Shown in pieces: positions 41,593 through 50,345 of a stretch of 64,000 nt of DNA. Location of the stretch: assembly GCF_033807575.1 (NCBI RefSeq), contig NC_084715.1, forward strand, positions 5,257,349-5,321,348, in the 5' to 3' direction. Numbering within the stretch: the first letter of the stretch is position 1; every line of letters starts with the position of its first letter. The translations under genes were made by a program, and so were the position numbers. Below the pieces are notes generated by a model that was not told the DNA's origin, did not search any database, and saw only the letters and a list, made by a program, of their open reading frames with translations. The stretch is from Cydia pomonella. Taxonomy: Eukaryota > Arthropoda > Insecta > Lepidoptera > Tortricidae.

Positions 41593-42192
41593 TCTGATCT
41601 CGGAATAAGTAGCTGAGGATGTATCTAAGATAAGAGCGAGCGAGACAGAGAAATTTAAAATGAATATTTATCTACTGACAGTTGACGAGTCGACACTTAA
41701 CACTTAACGTTTACGTTAGGAATTGCGTACACTCGATCGCAGTCCATATCTCGTACTGATGTATTGGTGCGACAGAGAGGGAAAGCGAACGAGTTCACGC
41801 AGTCGCTAATGTAAATTTTAAATGCCAACTGGCTGTTAATGGCCTGTAATTGTCGTAGTTCTAACAATTCCAGTCACGTGGTTCTAATAATTCCAATATT
41901 CTATACGTGCTAATATGGTCCTAACCATGGTCAAAGTCAACTTTATTGTGAAACGTCTGTCGGCGGTAACTGTTCTGTAGTAATATTGCCTGGCCATGTA
42001 ACTGTCGATGGCTACCGTTCGCGCGATCCAATTCTACCGAGTATCGAAGGACCACAGGGGTCAAATTCTACTTTAGATTAGTAAAATATAGCCCAGAATG
42101 AAAACTGGGCCGTATTGTTTTAGTTCAATTGCTTTACGATGTTTTCCTTCATTGAAAAACAACTGGTAATGAAAAACGTATTTTACCACTTA
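41593..42192. other. No gene; SINE-B trace
   Basis: TTTACGATGTTTTCCTTCAT and TGAAAAACAACTGGTAATG (42131-42169) match the middle of SINE-B in minus orientation. AGTTCTAACAATTCCA..GTTCTAATAATTCCA near 41858-41895 is a short direct repeat. Confidence 0.45.
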
Positions 42193-42380
42193 CGGCCCGA
42201 TTCGAAGAATGATTAAGACACTTTTAAGATCTTAGAAAGATTTTTAAAAGATCGATAACTAAACGACATGCTTCAATCGAGCTGCTTCTGTCAATTATAC
42301 GACATATAAACGATATCTAAATGAGAACTTATCTAAACCAGAACTTATCGTTATCGTATCTCATTCTTCGAATCGTGCCG
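42193..42380. mobile_element. TIR element, CGGCCCGATTCGAAGAATGA, TTA target duplication
   Basis: The left end CGGCCCGATTCGAAGAATGA is inverted against TCATTCTTCGAATCGTGCCG with one mismatch. TTA flanks both ends (42190-42192 and 42381-42383). A 3-bp TTA duplication is typical of PIF/Harbinger-type MITEs (family knowledge; assignment inferred). 188 bp. Confidence 0.8.
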
Positions 42381-42776
42381 TTAGGTAGTACTGAATATTT
42401 AAAGATCTCGGGGAATACAGCAGTGTAGATGCGAGCGATGTTGTCGCCTTGCTGTCGCCATTAGAACGTTTAATCCGTCACTCATTTTATTAATGTCATT
42501 GACAGCAACCCGCGTAAGCAACGCTGCGGCAGTCGGTATCCGAATGTAGGTAACCTTTAGGAGGATTTTTGAACTTTTTGACACCACCTGTTATCTTTTC
42601 TAAGATTTATCACATTGAATGCCGGGAACCCGCTCAGCGGGCGCTCAGTTCTTAGTCCTTTTCCTGTACAAAGCGGGAAAACGCTAGAATCTGCCACGCG
42701 TGTAGCGCTACGAAAACGTTGACAGTGAACGCGTTAATAGATAGATAATGTAAACGCTAATAATATGTTAACAAAC

Positions 42777-42866
42777 ACCCGATTCGTACTTTAAGATACG
42801 TCAAAAATTTGATTAAGATACTATGAAGTGTGGAATTAAAAGGAGTGAAATCTCTTATGTCAAAAG
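42777..42866 (+). mobile_element. Truncated CCCGATTCGAACTTTAAGATACG element
   Basis: CACCCGATTCGTACTTTAAG and ATACGTCAAAAATTTG..AAAGATAC match the left part of 54.75 kb. It stops where the palindromic MITE starts. Confidence 0.6.
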
Positions 42867-42867
42867 T

Positions 42868-43019
42868 TCGCGTTTGCGTGAAGTTTCATTTTGTATGGGA
42901 TTTTGAGTTTCCGAAACGTCCCGCTTGATGCGCTGTTTCTAAATCCCATACTAAATGAGACGTAACGCAAACGCGTACGTTGCGTTACGAAATCGAATTA
43001 ATTTACACTAGGGGCTCAG
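42868..43019. mobile_element. Palindromic MITE (CAGTACCCCTAGTG family), left tip lost
   Basis: CGCGTTTGCGTGAAGTTTCA, GTTTCCGAAACGTCCCGCTT and the inverse arm AACGCAAACGCGTACG, ending TTTACACTAGGGGCTCAG. The first 30-40 bp are missing. Confidence 0.75.
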
Positions 43020-43901
43020 ATCAGGACCTGTCAACAAAATGAAAATTAGTCATTTTTCGTGATTTTTTCCTACCGAGCTAACTTTAACTCTTTACAAATA
43101 TAGCCTAGTTTCCGTATGAATTTTATTATGGCATTTGCGGTTTAATAAAACGTGTAAAATTGTACATTACTGCAGATGCCAGGAAAGATGCGCTTGCCGG
43201 ATGAGTAGGTATAGACGGCCCTATAAAGTTTTTTTTTACCAGGTAGGGCTTTATCTCCTAAACCGTGCGTCGTAGCGCAATAATAGTCTAATTTTTGTTC
43301 CCCTTTTCGTAGCCTCCAAATTATAATAAAAAACACAAAAAAGAAAAAATATATAATTCAGCTGTTTAGCGTGTTTATGAGCACAGACGCCATGATTATA
43401 TTAAAATAAAAATACAATACTTCCCGGCCTAGGCCTTCTATTTCGTATGGAATTCCTTTTATAACGCACGTAATGATGACATTTCATTGCACGTTTGAGA
43501 AAATTCATTCATTAAAGTATAAAAACTACGTTAATATTCCCCTAATCTATTTCTTTTTTCTATTATAATTTGACAATCATCTCTTAATATGTAAATGTAG
43601 GCCATTAAACGCTTCTAGACTTTATAGCACATTCTCTTACTTATCAGGTTTTAAATTAATACAAAAAGCTTATTTATGAGCCAGTCTTGCTAGTATAATT
43701 CTAGGCTTCCTGCGGTTAACCTCATTATATTAGCCTTGCGACATTTAATGATAATAATGAATTACTTTTGCCTGATTACTAAGTATCCTTTCTAAGTGTT
43801 TATACCTACAAAAATAGTAGTATTTCGTCGCGGGGGCTGTTAAGACCATATCTAGAATAAAGCTTCTTGATCACACATCAGACTTACCTCTTCTTCTTCT
43901 A
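43020..43901. other. No gene recognised
   Basis: AT-rich. No repeat copies found. Confidence 0.4.
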
Positions 43902-44065
43902 CCTAGCGTTATCCCGGTCTTTGCCAGGGTCCGCATTCCTACTTGTCTTCCCCCCACTTAGCGCGATCCTGGACGTCTCTCCGTTTACTCTCATATCCGC
44001 TTTGACGACATCGAGCCATCGCTTTTTTGGTCTGCCGTGGGGTCGGGGGCCGTCAGGAGCTAGGT
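43902..44065 (-). pseudogene. Non-LTR RT C-terminus (GRPKKRWLDVVKADM)
   Basis: The minus frame reads GRPKKRWLDVVKADMRVNG, then ETSRIALSGGKTSRNADPGK and DRDNAR, stop. The adjacent frame over the middle reads DVQDRAKWGEDK, which fits the family motif better, so two compensating frameshifts are likely. G-R-P-K-K-R-W-L-D and R-x-A-D-P-x-K-D-R are RTE-type C-terminal motifs (from memory). An AAGAAGAAG tail follows at 43890. Confidence 0.7.
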
Positions 44066-45986
44066 GAAGGCATGTTTCTTACGTAGTCAGCTAGCCTGCG
44101 ACAAACGTGGGGAGACATTATACTTACCAACGTTAATCATCTACCATCATCAAGTAAAACAGTAATAAATACATAACGTTTTGAATGATTCACGGTTATT
44201 TGCAAGATGCATGTAACTGCGTCGAAATATCGGAAGCTCAAAAACAATACACTTAAAAGGTAATCACGGTTTATATCCTGGTCGATTTATGTCTAGTAAT
44301 AAATACATATTTCTCACATTCCACATTTAACTTCATTGCTACAAAACTTAACAGATCTATTCTGTTGACCCTTTTTTCAATTAAATAAGGTTCACAGATC
44401 GCTACAATGTTACAAAGGTACACATGGCACATAATTGAAGTATGTAAGGTATTCACTACATCGCGAACTAAACACCAATGTTCGTAATCATAAATGCTCA
44501 CAAAACGCTTCGTCTCAAGAACCAGTATAAATATATCATCAGATTGCAAACAATTGCTACCAAAGTAGAGCCCAAGTTATATTAGCTAGCGACAGATCTC
44601 AGTGAGCCAATGTTTTATACGAGCAGCTTACAGCGACCGGTTTCTTGCCGTAAAAGCTCGTAAAGGTCGTATGTCAGCATGAAACTTGGGTGAAATAAGA
44701 CTTTTTGAAGGTAGGGCAATTTGTGCATTCGGTAGCCGGGCCGCAGATCGTCGCGGCTTCTGCACTTTTTTTAATTAAAGACGGTATAGGGCTGTTTTCA
44801 TATGGGGTATTAATTAGTATGCTCGTGTTTATTTATTTTTATTTACGGGCCTAGATTGTTGCAGTTTCCAGCCAGTCTTTGTCAAAGATGTCCAGGTCAT
44901 CTCACCATCTCCGTGAGTTACGTAACTCTGCTAAATCTGCTTATATTTTGTGACAACCAATGAGTGAGTGATTTATTCATCTATGACGGTTTGAAAAGCA
45001 CAAAATTAAATATTCGTATTGGTGACGATACGGTATAGATTAAAGATTATCTTGATAGATTCATCTTGTTGTTGTAAAATGCTGCTCTTTTTATAAATAT
45101 AAAAACGTGGGGCAATATTCCGTCTACAGAAGCACTTAATTTTGGAGGGTACGGACTCGACTGCTTTGTCCTTAAAAAGTCAAAATAAAATTTAATATTA
45201 TTTCAGAATGTTTTAAAATGAGAGGCATTCGATTGTATGGCGCCAGGTATTTGTGTGACTCGTAAACTACTCTAAAGAATGCCATAGGAACTCCGACTCA
45301 TTTAAGAAGAGCCCGTAGGTGTCTACAATAAAAACTGTTTGAACTTAAAATGTGGAAAGACCGTCTACAAGTTCTTTCTGTTCTCTTGCGCTCACAGACT
45401 CCTTACAGAAGGTCGGTCGAATACTCGATGGCTCGATGGCTCTGTAGAGCAGAAGGAGCGATGCTTTTCCTTTCTGGACTATTTCTGAGCGAAGTACGTA
45501 TACAAATACAAATACGTACTTAAATTCTTGCCTTATGACGGTCCTTCCAACCAAACATTTCATATTCACTTTAAGGCCGGTCTTCTCCACATTGATATTC
45601 ACAACATCAGCTTTTATAATGTTTAAAGGTACGCCTTAAAGTGAGGAAGCTGTCCGCTGTCATGTGATCTTATCGCGGCGATATCGCGGGCGATAACCGA
45701 TCGACGATCGACTTTTTAATGCAATCGCAATTATTTATTGATTGTGGAGTTCATTATTTTTAGGATGGCGTTTAATTGATCGTGTTACTGTGATTTTGTT
45801 AGTTTTTGTGAATGTTGGTGTTTTTACTGTTTGTCTTCGAGGCAGAAGGCAAGAGTTTTAGCTCAATTAAATAAGTATATACAAATTATACTCACCTACT
45901 ATAGTTAACTACTATTATACTCACAAAAAAAGCAGCGCAAACCTTATTTAATAGTTTGGTTTAGTAAGACCCTTTTTTAAACCAGT
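44066..45986. other. No gene recognised
   Basis: CCCAAGTT (44573) and AACTTGGG (44683) are inverted ends of a possible 120-bp MITE with weak internal symmetry. Short frames at 44271-44549 and 45345-45602 lack domains. Confidence 0.4.
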
Positions 45987-46109
45987 GGGGCTAAGATGGT
46001 CGGCTCTTTATCATTTGTCACCATGCCTGTCATGTTCTAACAAGTATGTAAGTGCGAAAGTGACGCATGACATGACAGATGATAGAAATGCGACAATGAT
46101 ACCGCTGCT
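45987..46109 (-). mobile_element. MITE, GGCTAAGATGGTCGGCTC family, copy 2
   Basis: GGGGCTAAGATGGTCGGCTC, TTTATCATTTGTCACCATGC and CTAACAAGTATGTAAGTGCG: inverse of 2.52-2.64 kb. The right end is degraded. Confidence 0.75.
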
Positions 46110-46146
46110 GAATAAGTTAAAAACTTACAGGCTGCTTCATTTTTAT

Positions 46147-46341
46147 CAGTACCCCTAGTGTAAATAAATTCAATTTCGAAACGTGACGTACGCGTTTGCG
46201 TTTAGTCTCATTTTGTATGTGATTTAGAAAGAGCGCGCCAAGCGGGACGTTTTGGAAACTCAAAATCCTATACAAAATGACACTTAACGCAAACGCGTTC
46301 GTCACGTTATGATGTCGATTAAATTTACACTAGGGGTACAG
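46147..46341. mobile_element. Palindromic MITE (CAGTACCCCTAGTG family), full length
   Basis: CAGTACCCCTAGTGTAAATA, CGTGACGTACGCGTTTGCG and AGTCTCATTTTGTATG on the left; CATACAAAATG-like, CGCAAACGCGTTCGTCACG and TTTACACTAGGGGTACAG on the right. About 195 bp, centred on AAGCGGGACGTTTTGGAAAC. Its closest relative here is 58.51 kb, with which it shares the AAGAGCGCGCCAAGCGGGAC centre and the CGTTATGATGTC variant. Confidence 0.85.
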
Positions 46342-46436
46342 ATCTATTTTTCCTTATCGTAAAAAAGGGCAACCAAATAAGCGATTTTAAAGGTTAAATA
46401 CCAATTAAGAAAAATAAACCGTGTGTTAAAATAGTA

Positions 46437-46530
46437 GATTATTAACCAAGGGAAAGGCACCCATTTCTGTCGAGGAAGTTTCCAATAGTCCGAGACTGAA
46501 ATGGTGTCTTTCACCCGAGTTAAACACTCT
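46437..46530. repeat. TTAACCAAGGG..CACCCGAGTTAAAC block
   Basis: ATTAACCAAGGGAAAGGCAC, ACTGAAATGGTGTCTTTCAC and CCGAGTTAAACAC. Shares its ends with 2.14-2.19 kb, so it is a separate copy of that internal module. Confidence 0.55.
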
Positions 46531-46589
46531 ACTTTTCATTTCGAACATGAGGAAAGTAAAATACACTTGCATTAAAAAAATACGGCTAA

Positions 46590-46612
46590 CACATACACAT
46601 ACACATACACTT
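46590..46612. repeat. (ACACAT)n microsatellite
   Basis: ACACATACACATACACATAC, three to four units. Confidence 0.8.
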
Positions 46613-46726
46613 CAGTAGTATTTCTTGAGGTAAAAATATCGTTATTTATGGAATGGGGAGTTAATTATCAGAATGGAAATAGTACAACAAATCCATTTAA
46701 AACCAAAATTTTAATTGCTAATCATA

Positions 46727-46885
46727 AAAAAATCGGACAAGTGTGAGTCGGACTGACCCACCGAGGGTTCCGTATTTTTTGTATTTGTTGTTATAGCAAC
46801 AGAAATTCATCACCTGTGAAAATGTCAACTGTCTAGCTATCACGGTTCACGAGATACAGCCTGGTGACAGACGGACATATAAAAA
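46727..46885 (+). mobile_element. GGGTTCCGTA repeat family, left half, without 5S segment
   Basis: AAATCGGACAAGTGTGAGTC, CACCGAGGGTTCCGTATTTT, TTTGTTGTTATAGCAACAGA, CTATCACGGTTCACGAGATA and CAGCCTGGTGACAGACGGAC. It stops before the right terminus. It aligns with the inverse of 48.89-49.20 kb and lacks the 5S-derived insert found there. Confidence 0.75.
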
Positions 46886-47821
46886 ACGACTTCCAATCGA
46901 AATCGCAGTTGATACAAAACCTATAATTTATATTCTTCCTTTCAGCTCATACAGTAGGTATGCAGACAGTCAGGGTCGTACTTATGTATGCAATTTTATT
47001 AATTAATTTCGCGATGCATTTATCTTCCTTGCGTGATGTGGACGCTTAATAAGGCCCGCCATTATGAGATTGCGTTTGAGGAGACGGGGGTGATTTGAAT
47101 GTATTTTAATATTTATTCTTCGTACAAGCTTTTATATATAAAATATCAGGAAAAGTAAATACATGTTATGGCTTAATTTTTGTTCCTTTTTGAATTTCCA
47201 TATTTTAAAAAATAAAACTTATTTATCATGAGGTAGGTTGGTTGGAGTTAATTATTATGTTTAATATTTTAAAAAGTTGTTACAGTAACTTAAGCAATTT
47301 CCGAAAATCATTATTATGTAATTGTATGGAATTTAATCTTTTCTAGATTGTATTTTTATTCATTGACATTTATTTTAATTTCAAATCGTCTGCTAATTAA
47401 GCCTGCGTGAAAAAAGGTGTTAAAATTCAAAGGATTGTATAAAAACTAGAACTTTCACAATGGATATAATTAATGCTTTTCTCAAAAAGTAAGTTTTAAT
47501 TAATCAGTTGGCGTTAAGCGAACATAATTATTACATTTTTTTTCTTTTCTACAAGCTTCCAATTAGTACAAGGGTTAAGATGGTTGCCAAATAATACTTG
47601 AGAAGAAAAATGAATCGTTTTAATGCATAAAATAATTGTCTACATATCCCTTTAACGATTGAAAATGGTGATAATGAATGTATTTGTATATTAAAACCAC
47701 CAATTGAAGCAGACATCAAAATATAATTGTGCTGGTCGTAAATAATATCGAAGTTAATAATAGCAGTTGATTTAATCTTAGGCCCTTCATTTATATAATA
47801 CTTACCTTTTTATATAACCCA
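46886..47821. other. No gene recognised
   Basis: AT-rich. GAAGCAGACATCAAAATATA (47706) resembles AAAGCAGACCTCAAAATATG (48294), so 47.70-47.85 and 48.29-48.42 kb may be diverged duplicates. Confidence 0.4.
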
Positions 47822-48051
47822 AGGAGGTATATTTAAATAAATAACAAAAAAAAATTTGGATCATATTTAAGCATCTTTGATTCTCATATACAAATACAAA
47901 ATACAAAATAGTTTATTGATTTAACTTATAATACACATAACATAAAGGGCTGGAATCTCCCATTAAGTATTAATACTTGTGTAGGAGGTATATTTAAATA
48001 AATAACAAAAAAAAATTTGGATCATATTTAAGCATCTTTGATTCTCATATA
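47822..48051. repeat. Two identical 69-bp direct repeats around a 92-bp insert
   Basis: 47822-47890 and 47983-48051 are identical by eye, from AGGAGGTATATTTAAATAAA to GCATCTTTGATTCTCATATA, including the nine-A run. The insert has ACAAAATACAAAATAGTTTA, as at a minus-strand retroelement 3' end, and GGCTGGAATCTCCCATTAAG. Confidence 0.85.
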
Positions 48052-48546
48052 TTGTCTTTCTGATGTTGTTTTTTTATTGAGTATGTATTTTTTGTATTAT
48101 TTTCACGTAATTTGATATGTATTTTTGTATTGTAAAATTAAATGTCTTTATTCGACACTTAATAACATGAGGAAGAAGGATCACTTAAAGGGTCAAAATT
48201 ATTAAAAATTAAGTAAGTAGATAGCTGTACAGTAGGTATATAATACTATTTTACGGTACACCAATGATTACTAGTGTGAATAACTTTCAACATTAAAGCA
48301 GACCTCAAAATATGATTGTGTCAATAAATATTTTAATACAAATTTAATTTCGTCAGATGCCCTTTAAATTATAACTATCAGTTTTTTTATACACCCGTGC
48401 AAATAAAATTTAAATAAACTACATATATCCGAAGCAGATTTATAACCAAAACCTTATAATTAACAGTAAGAGCGTCTTCACACGACTACCCGAAGTAATA
48501 AGCATTCTTAATATTAACATACTTTGGAATTAATTGCGCCCCTGGG
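48052..48546. other. No gene recognised
   Basis: AT-rich, nothing further. Confidence 0.4.
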
Positions 48547-48634
48547 CTTAAGGTAGTCTTATATTTATCGCATACTTTAGGTTCGACCCCGCCCAGCGCC
48601 CGCGCCGGTGTGGACAAATCAGTATGCTGATTAA
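48547..48634. repeat. GC-rich direct repeat, copy 1
   Basis: TTAAGGTAGTCTTATATTTA, CGACCCCGCCCAGCGCCCGC and GCCGGTGTGGACAAATCAGT..GCTGATTAA. The second copy is at 49322, in the same orientation. Confidence 0.8.
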
Positions 48635-48888
48635 GGTGCATTGGATACAGCCAGCAGTTTTTAAAAATCGTAGCGCTTTTTTCGATCACAAGATGGTTGC
48701 AAAAAAAGAAAACATTAGCAGAAACATGATTTCTCGTCCTTTGTTCGATAGAAAAAAAACTCCAATATGTTTTAGACTTCAAAACACACATCTTAAAATT
48801 TTTGTAACAATTTTTGCATAAAATATGAAAATTGCTTTTAGTAATGCGTAATTTTATTCTTGATGGAATTCATCGATTACTTTTTTAG
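48635..48888. other. Spacer, nothing seen
   Basis: No repeat or supported frame. A 101-codon minus frame (48486-48791) overlaps the GC-rich repeat and has no domain. Confidence 0.4.
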
Positions 48889-49204
48889 GGTTCCGTACCC
48901 AAAGGGTCAAACGGGACCCTATTACTGAGACTCCGCTGTCCGTCCGTCCGTCACCAGGCTGTATTTCATGAACCGTGATAGCTGGCTAACTATTGAACAG
49001 ATTATGTATTTCTATTGCGGCTATAACAACAAATACTAAAAACAGAATAAAATAAATACTTCTTTCCAATATCGAGGTTCTCATCCAATCACCGAAGCTA
49101 AGCAACGTCGGGCGTGGTCAGTACTTGGATGGGTGACCGTTTTTATAGATATGGTACGGAACCCTTCCTGTGCGAGTCCGACTCGCACTTGGCCGGGTTT
49201 TTTG
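48889..49204 (-). mobile_element. GGGTTCCGTA repeat family, full length, carrying a 5S rRNA segment
   Basis: Plus strand: TTTTTTAGGGTTCCGTACCC, GGTCAAACGGGACCCTATTA, CCGTCCGTCCGTCACCAGGC and CATGAACCGTGATAGCTGGC, then a 5S-derived block, then GGTACGGAACCCTTCCTGTG and CGAGTCCGACTCGCACTTGG CCGGGTTTTTT. Ends are partly inverted (GGGTTCCGTAC/GTACGGAACCC). The 46.73 kb copy reads straight across the site of the 5S block. Confidence 0.75.
49073..49144 (+). other. 5S rRNA-derived segment with pol III control region
   Basis: GAGGTTCTCATCCAATCACC, GAAGCTAAGCAACGTCGGGC and GTGGTCAGTACTTGGATGGG then TGACCG match about the middle-to-3' 67 bases of insect 5S rRNA, including box A, the intermediate element and box C. 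A TTTTT run follows at once. The 5' third and 3' tip of 5S are absent, so it is not a functional 5S gene. It lies in the opposite sense to the host repeat. Confidence 0.85.
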
Positions 49205-49321
49205 TTAGAAATTACTAAAAAAGCAATTCAAAAACATGGCGATCCCAGGCACGCACAGCAGTAGCCGTCTCGCTCGCGCTTACGCTCACTGAGAGTGATA
49301 AAAGAACCTAAAACTACGTAA

Positions 49322-49411
49322 ACTTAAGGATAGTCTTAAATTTATCGTACGCTTTAGGTGCGACCCCGCCCAGCGCCCGCGCCGGTGTGGACAAATCAGT
49401 ATGCTGATTAA
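49322..49411. repeat. GC-rich direct repeat, copy 2
   Basis: CTTAAGGATAGTCTTAAATT, GCGACCCCGCCCAGCGCCCG and GCCGGTGTGGACAAATCAGT..GCTGATTAA. Differs from copy 1 at about six positions in its left part; the GC-rich right part is identical. Confidence 0.8.
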
Positions 49412-49768
49412 AGATTTTGATTTTACTGTTCCGTTGATTGGGTTGGTTGTGTATAACTTTGAATACTTTTACGATACTGTAATATTGGTTTGAAACCGTG
49501 TCATTACATCCGATTTATTGAGGATATAATATAGCTTTATAGCTCTTGTCTTTTGGAATGACTCGTTTAACAGGGAAGAATTGATTTGCGATCCTAACGA
49601 AATAACGGTACTTTTTCTATGAAACGGACATGGACTTATTTGTTTGTATTGCAAATTTTGAAAAAAGGAGAACTTAGTTTTTCATTGTGTCAATAATATA
49701 CTAAAAAACGTGGAGTGTGGAAAATATTTAGAAGTGGAAAAATATTTTTTCTTTTTCTTTAGACGAGT
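49412..49768. other. No gene recognised
   Basis: AT-rich spacer. Confidence 0.4.
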
Positions 49769-49833
49769 AAATAAATATTTCATTAAGAGGGAAGTATACC
49801 CCATACTTCCCTCTTAATGAAGTATTTATTTAT
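49769..49833. repeat. Long-stem hairpin, about 28-bp arms
   Basis: ATTTCATTAAGAGGGAAGTAT, spacer ACCCC, ATACTTCCCTCTTAATGAAGTAT, with outer AATAAATA/TATTTATT. It abuts the tail of the next element. Confidence 0.85.
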
Positions 49834-49940
49834 TTATTTAAACTTTATTGCACAGAAAAAATACATTGACAAAAGGCGGACTTAATGCCATGCGGCATTC
49901 TCTACCAGTCAACCTTTAGGCCAAAGTATAAGTTTGCTTC
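49828..49940 (-). mobile_element. LINE 3' UTR, TTTATTTA tail
   Basis: TATTTATTTATTTATTTAAA, CTTTATTGCACAGAAAAAAT, AAAAGGCGGACTTAATGCCA and TGCGGCATTCTCTACCAGTC. The left run is the inverted A-rich tail. It is the same family as the split copy at 50.06-50.35 kb. Confidence 0.7.
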
Positions 49941-50059
49941 ATTAATTTGTGTAGGTAGGTGGGAAGCAAGAATTACTACCTCCTAATTATATTCTTATGG
50001 CGTTATTTATAAACGTCTGTCAAATTTAACAAACCGTTGACAATCGTTTGTCCCTATCC
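49941..50059. other. Short spacer
   Basis: Probable continuation of the LINE UTR or flank; no clear signal. Confidence 0.35.
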
Positions 50060-50105
50060 GTCATTTTGACATATTTGTAGTAGTAGTAAACACATTATTG
50101 CACAA
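50060..50105 (-). mobile_element. LINE 3' UTR, left piece before MITE
   Basis: AAACACATTATTGCACAAG matches AAACTTTATTGCACAGA of 49.85 kb. The matching sequence continues after the MITE. Confidence 0.6.
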
Positions 50106-50256
50106 GTACGGTTAACCAATTTGATTCCTAGGCCACTATAGAACCATGTCATAATGACTTCTACGACAGTGCTTATTGAGAGATGCATGTCATGTATAGA
50201 GTAGTTAAAGCGACAAGGTTCTATAGTGGCCTAGGATTCAAATTGGTTGACTGTAC
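50106..50256. mobile_element. MITE, CAGTC-type termini, inserted in LINE 3' UTR
   Basis: GTACGGTTAACCAATTTGAT, TCCTAGGCCACTATAGAACC at the left; GGTTCTATAGTGGCCTAGGA, TTCAAATTGGTTGACTGTAC at the right. Arms of about 40 bp with two or three mismatches; 151 bp. TA lies at both ends. Confidence 0.85.
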
Positions 50257-50345
50257 ATAACACAGAAAGAATACAGTAAATGTGTACAAAGGCGAACTTA
50301 TCCCCTTAAGGGATCTCTTCCAGCTAACCTTTAAGTAAGTGAGAG
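50257..50345 (-). mobile_element. LINE 3' UTR, right piece after MITE
   Basis: ATAACACAGAAAGAATACAG, ACAAAGGCGAACTTATCCCC, GGGATCTCTTCCAGCTAACC and TTTAAG correspond in order to the 49.85 kb copy. Confidence 0.65.

Noticed and set aside
46117..46305. Two similar minus-strand peptides (also 58443-58664), apparently a conserved small protein
   Set aside because: Both are read from copies of the same palindromic MITE, so similarity comes from the repeat.
49073..49144. Functional 5S rRNA gene
   Set aside because: The 5' third and 3' end are missing and it lies inside an interspersed repeat.
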